Shown piece after piece: positions 7,803 to 14,042 of a DNA stretch of 14,042 bases; position 1 is the first letter of the stretch; each line of letters opens with the position of its first letter. This DNA is from Planctomycetaceae bacterium (GTDB lineage Bacteria > Planctomycetota > Planctomycetia > Planctomycetales > Planctomycetaceae). A program made the translations under genes and the position numbers. The notes under the pieces are model-generated. The model searched no databases and was not told where the DNA came from. It saw nothing but the letters and a program-made list of their open reading frames with translations. The stretch spans positions 5,073 to 19,114 of the forward strand of contig DOCI01000252.1 of NCBI GenBank assembly GCA_003503535.1, read 5' to 3'.

Positions 7803-9878
7803 ATGATTCGACTGAATTCTTTTCCTGCAACTGCATTAGGAATCATTCTATTTCTCTTCATTGGATTCAACGGGGAGCAGACTCAAGCCGATGTTCCAAA
7901 GAATTGGAAACAAGAAGCGGAACCACGAATTCGTGCGATTTATGAACGTGGTGAATATAATGGCAAGAAATTCAATGCCGAATGGCTTCCCGATAGCTCG
8001 GGATACATCACTCGAGAAAAGCGACCTCAGGATAACCAACCAGTAGAGTACCTATATGATGTTCAATCTGGAGAACGAACTGAAGTCGCCACTAACGAGG
8101 CAGGCAAGTCGGATCGCGATCCCCTGCGATCCCCGGATGGGAAAAATATTCTGGAATTTCGCGAGCGACAATTGTTTGTTCGTAATCTGGGGACCAGTCA
8201 GCGGACACAATTAACGAAACGACCAGAGAATCGAGAGATCTGGTATCGACAACCTGTCTGGAGTCCTGACGGAGAAAGAGTCCTGTTCATTGAGTCGGAC
8301 GAAACCGACGTCAAACTGCGGCCAACTCTTGAACCAACCGATCCGTCATATCCAGAAGTTCGCAACTGTCGCTTTGCTCGGGTGGGTGAGACAATTGCAA
8401 ATTTACGTGTCGGAGTTGTCGATCTCGCTGGAAGCGATATTCAATGGCTACCGATTGTGGTTCCAGCCGAAGGTTTCTATCTGGGACAGGTTGACTGGGC
8501 CGGGAATTCTGAAGAAGTTCTCGTCGAAACATTCAGTCGGTTCCGCGATAAGCGAGAGTTCCTGCTGGTAGATCTCAATTCTTCAGAGGTTAAGAGTCTC
8601 TACCAGGAATCTAACGAGGCCTGGGCGATTGGAAGTCAACAGACAAGCTCCGGACTGATCTGGATTCGTGATGGTCAGAATTTTATCGTAATCACTGAAA
8701 AAGATGGTTGGCGTCACGCCTACTTGTATTCTCGTGATGGTCAGGAAGTCGCACTACTAACGCCTGGCGAATATGACATCATCGAACGGGCCGTCGTAGA
8801 TCAATCGGAAGAATGGTTCTACTTTTACGCTTCTCCTGAGAATGCGACACAGAAATACCTATATCGTGTTCCTCTGGATGGATCGGGAACTCTCGAACGC
8901 GTCACGCCAAATGACCAGCCGGGAACTCATAAATACGAATTTTCTCCAAATACCAAGTGGGCTTTTCATACCTGGTCAACATTCGATTCTCCGCCTCAGG
9001 TCGAACTCGTGGAATTGCCTGATCATCGCCATGTACGCATTCTGGAAGACAACCATAAACTCCGCGAAAAGGCAGAAAAGATAATTACTCAACCAACTGA
9101 GTTTCTTCAGCTCGATATCGAGGACGGTATTACCCTGGATGCCTGGATGATCAAGCCGAGAGGTTTTGATCCGACAAAGAAATATCCCGTATTCGTATAC
9201 GTATACAGCGAACCCTATTCACAAACTGTGCTTGATGAGTGGGGAGCAGGACAAAGTCATTTTAATCGAGTCGTTGCCGATCAGGGTTATCTTGTTGTTT
9301 CAATTGACAGTCGAGGGACTCCTTCACCGAAGGGAGCAGCCTGGCGGCGTTCGATCTTCGGCAGCCTGGGGCCAATATCCACAGAAGAGCAAGCCGCAGG
9401 TTTGAAGGAACTGGGACGAATACGACCATTCGTCGATCTCTCCCGAGTTGGCATCTGGGGCTGGAGCGGAGGCGGTTCCAATACACTCAATGCCATGTTT
9501 CGAGAGCCCGATCTTTATGATGTCGGTATTGCTGTAGTCCCTAAACCGCAGCCGCATCTTTACAACGCATGGTTCCAGGAAATCTATATGCGAACTCGTG
9601 AGGTAAATCCTGAAGGCTATGAACGATCAGCTCCAATTAACTTTGCAGAAGGGCTTCAGGGGAAGCTATTGATCATGACTGGATCGGGAGAGACAAATAC
9701 ACATATTCAGATCATCGAAGGATTGGTCGATCGATTGATCGAACTTGGCAAGCCTTTCGATTATATGGTTTACCCCAATCGAGATCACGGACTTCGTGAG
9801 GGCAAAGGAACACAAACACACGTCAGAATGCTGATCCTCAGATATCTCCTGGAAAACCTTCCCTCTGGACCCCAGTAG
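7803..9878 (+). CDS. Exported S9 family serine peptidase (DPP-IV/acylaminoacyl-peptidase-like)
   Basis: A 691-residue prolyl-oligopeptidase-family peptidase, expected to cleave short peptides outside the cytoplasm. Numbered from the ATG at 7803, residues 1-29 are a Sec signal peptide (hydrophobic TALGIILFLFIGF). A beta-propeller domain follows at about 60-430, with SPDG repeat motifs. The alpha/beta-hydrolase domain occupies about 480-690. The nucleophile is Ser555 in G-W-S-G-G-G and the His is His662 in Y-P-N-R-D-H-G. The acid position reads G-S-G-E-T-N-T-H, so Glu630 stands where DPP-IV has Asp708. The start at 7803 is preferred because it gives a proper signal peptide and has AGGAA ten bases upstream. 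An in-frame ATG at 7746 would add 19 residues and has no Shine-Dalgarno. The gene stands alone and converges on the M81 gene. Confidence 0.92.
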   Translation: MIRLNSFPATALGIILFLFIGFNGEQTQADVPKNWKQEAEPRIRAIYERGEYNGKKFNAEWLPDSSGYITREKRPQDNQPVEYLYDVQSGERTEVATNEAGKSDRDPLRSPDGKNILEFRERQLFVRNLGTSQRTQLTKRPENREIWYRQPVWSPDGERVLFIESDETDVKLRPTLEPTDPSYPEVRNCRFARVGETIANLRVGVVDLAGSDIQWLPIVVPAEGFYLGQVDWAGNSEEVLVETFSRFRDKREFLLVDLNSSEVKSLYQESNEAWAIGSQQTSSGLIWIRDGQNFIVITEKDGWRHAYLYSRDGQEVALLTPGEYDIIERAVVDQSEEWFYFYASPENATQKYLYRVPLDGSGTLERVTPNDQPGTHKYEFSPNTKWAFHTWSTFDSPPQVELVELPDHRHVRILEDNHKLREKAEKIITQPTEFLQLDIEDGITLDAWMIKPRGFDPTKKYPVFVYVYSEPYSQTVLDEWGAGQSHFNRVVADQGYLVVSIDSRGTPSPKGAAWRRSIFGSLGPISTEEQAAGLKELGRIRPFVDLSRVGIWGWSGGGSNTLNAMFREPDLYDVGIAVVPKPQPHLYNAWFQEIYMRTREVNPEGYERSAPINFAEGLQGKLLIMTGSGETNTHIQIIEGLVDRLIELGKPFDYMVYPNRDHGLREGKGTQTHVRMLILRYLLENLPSGPQ

Positions 9879-10039
9879 ACAAAATGATCCAACTGTGACT
9901 TGGTGTTCCACACTGGCCCCTCGCTGACGCGTCGGGCTATAATTTCAGAGGAGTTTTGTAAAACGACAGACGCTATCCATCAAGTTCAAGAGAGTACAGG
10001 GTTGACTCAAAGGTTACGTTAGCTGTCGAATTATCGAGT

Positions 10040-11527
10040 TCACAAAGTCCAGTCGGTCGCGGTCTCCAATGGGAATAGAGGGTGACGGCGATGAATGTAA
10101 TTAAACTTGGACATATCCGCTGCAGTCATTCCAGGGGTATTCACTCTAATAAAGTGATCCGAAATGGGAGCGTACGCTGCCACGGGAGCGTGAACGCCTT
10201 TGGCAACGATGATTTGATAACTGGTTGGATCAACTCCTAAATGGGTAATTTGTCGCAAGCTAAATGGTGGGACACGATTTGAAATCAAAACGATTGTCAG
10301 CTTATCATTCTGAACAACAACTGACGTCCCCTGATTAAAGCTCTGCTGACCGCCATGCCGCGGCTCCTCTTCAGTGAATCTTCCATCACTGACAGCCGTG
10401 ACTTTAAATCTACCCTCAATTGGCGAACCGGCGGTTCCGGGGAGCTTTCCTCCTATTTGTAGATTCAATATCGCTCCTACCCCTGCAGATTTCGCCTGCT
10501 CAGCCGAAGCAGGGTCGATGATAACTCCCAATGCAGGTCCGGCGTGCTGTTGTTGAATGATCTCGAACAGGATGGTGCAGTCTCCCGGTGAGCCGCCGCC
10601 AACGTTATCACCCATGTCGAGCAGGCATGTTGTTCCAGGAAATTCATGAGCCTGTTGCACTGCGTCTGTCATGGAGAGCAGCCGGCTTTTCAAGTTATGA
10701 CGTCTTTGCCAGAGTGCTTCGCCAATCGAATTCGCCAATGGTTGAGCAGACAGCACATTGCCATCAGTCACAACAATTGTTGAGGAACCAAGTTCTGGAA
10801 CGTCTGCATAGGGAAAGCCGAGAACGATCGAACTGCTCAAAACGCCCGGGGTTTCCTGCATATGCTGCGCGTGTGCAAGCAATTGTGCGTAGGCTCCCTC
10901 AGAAGAAAATTGACGTTCAATTTCAATCGCAATAGGAGGGAAGCATGCTGCCTGGGAAAGTTTCACTTCACCTTTGACAGCGCGTGTGATGAGTTTCGCT
11001 GCTTCAATTCCCCGTTGCCGCTGATCCATATGTGGATTCGTCTTGTAAGAAATGATCGCATCTGTGGCGGAGACCATGCGTGGAGAAAGATTCGCGTGGG
11101 GATCGATCGTGGCAATTATCGGTATGCTCGCTCCCATTCGATCTCGAATCTCTTGCAGCCAAAGCCCGTCAGCGTCGAGTGCATCTTCGGACACCATGGC
11201 GCCGTGTGGTGCGAGCAACATTGCATCGAGCGGCGGCGACTGATCCAGCTGCGCATGGAGACGGGAGCGAAGCTCAGAAAATGTAGACGCACTCAGGATT
11301 CCTCCAGGCGCAGCTCCAGCAGCCAGAAGAGGAACAATGTCGACCCCCTGCCCGGATAGTCCCGACAGGAAGCCCCCCAACTCGTGATGACTATCTCTAA
11401 GTTGCCAGATTTCATCCCCGCTCAGCAGCATTCCGGATTGAAAACTTTCCAGAACTGTCGGAATGGGATTGAAGGTATTGGCCTCTAACGCGATTGAAGC
11501 AATGCCGATTCTCATGTGCGGAATCAT
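10040..11527 (-). CDS. M81 family metallohydrolase, MlrC-like
   Basis: A 495-residue protein of the M81 family, named for MlrC of the microcystin degradation pathway; most members have unknown substrates. The N-terminal domain opens with M-R-I-G-I-A-S-I-A-L-E-A-N-T-F-N-P (5-21; the family usually has E-T-N-T-F). It carries HELGGF (48-53), LLAPHGAM (104-111), and the metal-site motif I-D-P-H-A-N (141-146, Asp142 and His144) followed by T-N-P-H-M-D (163-168, His166). The C-terminal MlrC domain shows DMGDNVGGGSPGD (304-316). The length is typical. No signal peptide is seen, so it is probably cytoplasmic. Met5 (11515) fits family N-termini better than Met1; AGAGAG directly abuts Met1 and lies about 12 bases before Met5, so the start is unsettled. 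It is divergent from the RraA-family gene. Microcystin degradation should not be assumed. Confidence 0.92.
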   Translation of the reverse strand: MIPHMRIGIASIALEANTFNPIPTVLESFQSGMLLSGDEIWQLRDSHHELGGFLSGLSGQGVDIVPLLAAGAAPGGILSASTFSELRSRLHAQLDQSPPLDAMLLAPHGAMVSEDALDADGLWLQEIRDRMGASIPIIATIDPHANLSPRMVSATDAIISYKTNPHMDQRQRGIEAAKLITRAVKGEVKLSQAACFPPIAIEIERQFSSEGAYAQLLAHAQHMQETPGVLSSSIVLGFPYADVPELGSSTIVVTDGNVLSAQPLANSIGEALWQRRHNLKSRLLSMTDAVQQAHEFPGTTCLLDMGDNVGGGSPGDCTILFEIIQQQHAGPALGVIIDPASAEQAKSAGVGAILNLQIGGKLPGTAGSPIEGRFKVTAVSDGRFTEEEPRHGGQQSFNQGTSVVVQNDKLTIVLISNRVPPFSLRQITHLGVDPTSYQIIVAKGVHAPVAAYAPISDHFIRVNTPGMTAADMSKFNYIHRRHPLFPLETATDWTL

Positions 11528-11766
11528 CTCTCTGATATTGAGTTAATTTGAATTCTCTCTGCTTCCAGCACGGGACTTCAGTCAGCGGTGAATGAGATTT
11601 GTCACAGCGTACACTGGAATTTCGGAAAAAGGGGAATAGTATGTTCCGTATTATGGGGTCGTCAATTGCCATCATCGCCTTTCGATCCCTGGATGCCATT
11701 TCCGCCAAACCATGCATGCTCGCTCGCCCAACCTAACGATAGTCGTTGCACGAAGGAACCGAAGAG
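11528..11766. promoter_or_regulatory. Shared divergent promoter region of M81 and RraA genes
   Basis: A 239-bp region separates the two divergent starts and must hold both promoters. A TATTAT resembling a -10 lies at 11650-11655 on the plus strand, without a convincing -35. No operator dyad or riboswitch was recognised. The divergent layout is compatible with joint regulation, but no regulator gene is in the window. Confidence 0.35.
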
Positions 11767-12408
11767 ATGAATAGCCAGAACAGAAATCTGTTGTACTCCG
11801 CAGTCGTCAGTGATGCACTGGACATGATGGGGTACTTTAATCAATGCGCTAAGCCTGGCCTTTCATCACTGACGGTGTCGCGAAAACTCATTGGCCGATG
11901 CCGAACAACTCTGTGGGGCGATATGTTTCACAAAGACCCGACTCCTTATGCAAAAGAACTTCAGGCTGTTGACTCCTTGACGACTGGTGATGTTGTAATT
12001 GCAGCCGCACATGGCTCGATGCGATCGGGAATCTGGGGAGAACTCCTGACGACAGCAGCCAGTAACAGAGGATGTCTGGGCGCAGTAATCGATGGAGCCG
12101 TCCGCGATGTCTCCAAGATGCGGGAGTACGACTTTCCCGTCTATGCCCTCGGAGCCTGTCCGCTCGACAGCCAGAACCGACAACGGGTCTGTGATGTTGA
12201 TATTCCCGTCGAACTCTGCGGAGTGATCGTGAATTCGGGCGACCTCATTGTGGCTGACGAAGATGGTGTTGTGATTGTCCCCCAGGCCATTGAAGAAGAG
12301 GTGCTCAAGCTCGCCTTGAGCAAGATCAGCGACGAGAACCAAGTCCGCGATGCGATCCGAAACGGCATGCTGGCAACCGAGGCCTACGCTAAGTTCGGCG
12401 TGCTGTAG
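11767..12408 (+). CDS. RraA family protein (HMG/CHA aldolase-like)
   Basis: A 213-residue protein of the RraA/4-hydroxy-4-methyl-2-oxoglutarate aldolase family. These are metal-dependent class II enzymes that cleave or decarboxylate 2-oxo acids; RraA itself in E. coli inhibits RNase E. Visible motifs are S-D-A-L-D (15-19), W-G-E-L-L (90-94), G-A-V-I-D-G-A-V-R-D (105-114, with the conserved Arg113 and Asp114) and N-S-G-D-L-I-V-A-D-E-D-G-V-V-I-V-P (156-172). Retention of G-x-x-x-D-G and R-D favours an active aldolase or oxaloacetate decarboxylase over a pure RNase E inhibitor. The ATG at 11767 is chosen because AAGGAACCGAAGAG precedes it; a TTG at 11746 is possible but less likely. It is divergent from the M81 hydrolase, which suggests a shared catabolic role. 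Confidence 0.92.
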   Translation: MNSQNRNLLYSAVVSDALDMMGYFNQCAKPGLSSLTVSRKLIGRCRTTLWGDMFHKDPTPYAKELQAVDSLTTGDVVIAAAHGSMRSGIWGELLTTAASNRGCLGAVIDGAVRDVSKMREYDFPVYALGACPLDSQNRQRVCDVDIPVELCGVIVNSGDLIVADEDGVVIVPQAIEEEVLKLALSKISDENQVRDAIRNGMLATEAYAKFGVL

Positions 12409-12488
12409 AACGAGAAATCGAGCAACCTTGCGCCAGCTTTAGTCAACCTGGAGCATACTTAAATGCAGTGTGCCTGCGCATGTACGAA

Positions 12489-12521
12489 TATTGCCCTGAA
12501 ACTTTTTTCACTCAGGCAATA
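12489..12521. terminator. Possible bidirectional terminator hairpin
   Basis: The left arm TATTGCCCTGA (12489-12499) pairs with TCAGGCAATA (12512-12521), ten pairs with one bulged C, around a 12-base loop containing six T. It sits between the convergent RraA and halogenase-like genes, where a shared terminator is expected. Neither strand has a U-tract after the stem, so termination is inferred from position. Confidence 0.4.
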
Positions 12522-12606
12522 CGTGGAAAATAAAGTTTGGAAATGACATATACGCTATGCAAAAAGGAGTTTGCCAAGCGTTGTTAAAGATTTTGTCCGA
12601 GCAAGT

Positions 12607-14042
12607 TTAGACGGCAGTGTAACGGTACATATTACTAACGTTTAGATCACAGAGTCCCGCAATGTTGTAGGGGGCGATCGCTTGAGCCACATCATTAAAA
12701 AAACGATGCGTGGTTTGAAGGTCTGTTTGGCGCAGTGCAATCTCCAGATTATGTCGAATCTGGCTTACGATTCTACGATAATCCCCATCATCTGCACACA
12801 GGAATGCTCTACCTGGTGAGTATCCCGTTTTTAAACGGCGATGCTCATAGGTTGTTGCTGCAGCAAAATACAACATGGTAAACGGCACGAACAAATCGAA
12901 GTTACGCAAACTGAGATAGCTGCCCTGGACCAACTTGTCGATTAGCTCGAACTCCGATTTTATCATCATTTCGTAAACCCGTAATTCCGTTGAGAGTGAC
13001 TCACGTCCCCAATAATTTTCAAGAAGATGTACTAAGTTTTCGACACCGCACAATGTATGCGCTATACCCGCGCTGAAAAAGGGATCGATGAAACCTGCCG
13101 TATGCGGCAACAGCGCCCAGTTGTCTCCCACTATCTGCGACCATTGTCGTTGGAGCCTGCCCGTCCGAGTGAGTCCTCGTTCTGGAGCAATAATTTGAGC
13201 AGTTGCAAACTGCCTGCCCAGCGAGGGATAGCGATTCAATATCGCCTCCCATTCTTTGTCAGCCGATATTGCTGAATTCAGCGGGTGACGGTCTGCATCC
13301 AATGTAATACCTACACTTGTTACACAATTGTCAAACCTCAGTTGCCACATCCAGCCTTCTTCCAGGACATGATGCAGAGCTGCAGCATCGCAGCAGAACG
13401 GATGTATGTTCGTGTCGGAATGTTGTGAAGTCAGAATGTCCTGCCACGGAGTGACATCGGTAAAGTGTGCAAATAGACTTCGTGAACTTGTTCGCAACTG
13501 GTGGAGACATCTGCTCAAATCAAGTGCCCGAGGTAGAAACGCAGCCTCTCCAGTAGCATCAATCAGGAACTCAGCTTGGATTGCGAGAGAAGCTGTTTCG
13601 CTCGTTGCCCTGAGTTGCCAAGTCGGCCAGTGTTGCTGGTGAGTCAATTTCATTTGATCGTAGTAAGGAATCCCAGCTGCTTTTACCTGATTCACAAGAA
13701 ACGTGTCGACATCGGATCGCATCCAATGGGTATCGGAATGTTCGTCGTCTCGACTTGCAGCAACCAGTAGTTCATTACTGTGGTCGGGTAATGAGTGGAA
13801 AGGTTGTTCTGGTCGATGTTTAAAGTACGAGAAGCCCCGCTTCAGACCGCAATTCAGATCGGGGTAGGTTTGCTTCCAAGTTCCATAGTGAGACAACGGA
13901 AGTAGACTTGGCAGATCGTACCGTTGAGCGAGATCACCGAGTATCAAATCGGCGATCGGTGTCGATGACTCTCCAATGGCAAAACGGGGATGGCTTCCAC
14001 TTTCAAGTAAGACCACACGAAGGCCAATGCGATTGAGAAGAA
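12607..14042 (-). CDS. FAD-dependent oxidoreductase, tryptophan-halogenase-like (5' end outside window)
   Basis: A partial flavoprotein related to flavin-dependent tryptophan halogenases. The frame stays open to the right edge and reads L-L-N-R-I-G-L-R-V-V-L-L-E-S-G, the second beta strand of a Rossmann fold. The GTG at 14016 is therefore internal, and about 20-25 N-terminal residues with the G-x-G-x-x-G motif are missing. Numbered from that GTG: HPRFAIGESSTP (9-20) is the family's G-E-S block; Lys59 in G-L-K-R-G-F-S-Y-F is a candidate for the halogenase active-site lysine; I-D-A-T-G (152-156) follows. The W-x-W-x-I-P position reads G-W-M-W-Q-L-R (221-227), and AGFIDPFFSAGIAHTL (306-321) is the second FAD-binding block. 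The altered I-P makes true halogenase activity uncertain; an oxidoreductase of a natural-product or carotenoid-like pathway is also possible. No membrane segment or signal is visible. Confidence 0.85.
   Translation of the reverse strand, partial: LLNRIGLRVVLLESGSHPRFAIGESSTPIADLILGDLAQRYDLPSLLPLSHYGTWKQTYPDLNCGLKRGFSYFKHRPEQPFHSLPDHSNELLVAASRDDEHSDTHWMRSDVDTFLVNQVKAAGIPYYDQMKLTHQQHWPTWQLRATSETASLAIQAEFLIDATGEAAFLPRALDLSRCLHQLRTSSRSLFAHFTDVTPWQDILTSQHSDTNIHPFCCDAAALHHVLEEGWMWQLRFDNCVTSVGITLDADRHPLNSAISADKEWEAILNRYPSLGRQFATAQIIAPERGLTRTGRLQRQWSQIVGDNWALLPHTAGFIDPFFSAGIAHTLCGVENLVHLLENYWGRESLSTELRVYEMMIKSEFELIDKLVQGSYLSLRNFDLFVPFTMLYFAAATTYEHRRLKTGYSPGRAFLCADDGDYRRIVSQIRHNLEIALRQTDLQTTHRFFNDVAQAIAPYNIAGLCDLNVSNMYRYTAV

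Noticed and set aside
10862..11359. Open frame of 165 codons on the plus strand
   Set aside because: Antisense to the M81 gene, Cys/Arg-rich shadow composition and no domain.
10040..11527. Microcystin-degrading enzyme as a specific function
   Set aside because: The MlrC name comes from one pathway; the other mlr genes are absent here and most M81 members act on unknown substrates.
11866..12342. Open frame of 158 codons on the minus strand
   Set aside because: Antisense to the RraA-family gene, whose motifs are intact; no family resemblance.
11767..12408. RNase E inhibitor function for the RraA-family protein
   Set aside because: The aldolase motifs (G-x-x-x-D-G, R-D) are retained and the neighbour is a hydrolase, so a metabolic role is more likely.
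1..14042. CRISPR arrays, tRNA or rRNA genes, defence islands
   Set aside because: I saw no regularly spaced direct repeats, no tRNA cloverleaf or rRNA signature, and no nuclease, helicase or toxin-antitoxin motifs in any frame.

Overview
The window looks like a piece of a planctomycete chromosome, probably from the Planctomycetaceae or a close relative. The evidence is three protein families that are expanded in, and nearly diagnostic of, this phylum. These are a DUF1559 pseudopilin-like protein with an exact H-X9-DG tail motif, a DUF1501 protein with a twin-arginine leader, and a PSCyt1/DUF1549/DUF1553 protein. Placement below phylum level is a guess.

Layout from left to right. Positions 1-546 hold no confident gene: one doubtful 88-residue Pro/Ser/acidic ORF, a perfect 12-bp inverted repeat around its start, and a small GGACAT/ATGTCC palindrome at the left edge. 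Positions 547-2123 (minus strand) hold a two-gene unit: the DUF1559 protein, with a strong Shine-Dalgarno, followed by a small transthyretin-like lipoprotein. Positions 2124-2696 are non-coding, with a nested inverted repeat and a possible promoter. Positions 2697-7210 (minus strand) hold the translationally coupled pair PSCyt1/DUF1549/DUF1553 then DUF1501, with a 4-nt ATGA overlap. Positions 7211-7745 are non-coding apart from a decayed C-terminal piece of an IS3-family transposase at 7508-7684. Positions 7803-9878 (plus strand) encode an exported S9 (DPP-IV/acylaminoacyl-peptidase-like) serine peptidase. An M81/MlrC-like metallohydrolase (10040-11527, minus) and an RraA-family protein (11767-12408, plus) are divergently transcribed from a shared 239-bp region. 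The window ends with a flavin-dependent halogenase-like oxidoreductase (minus strand) that runs off the right edge.

How the genes fit together. The DUF1549/DUF1501 pair is the standard planctomycete couple of an exported c-heme-bearing protein and a Tat-exported alkaline-phosphatase-fold protein. The DUF1559/lipoprotein pair is another common planctomycete couple with an unproven role at the cell envelope. M81 plus RraA suggests a small catabolic module (amide or peptide hydrolysis plus 2-oxo-acid aldolase or decarboxylase chemistry), but the substrate cannot be read from sequence. I saw no clear previously undescribed system. The most unusual items are the unflagged IS3 remnant, the Asp-to-Glu change in the S9 catalytic triad, and the altered motifs of the halogenase-like protein.
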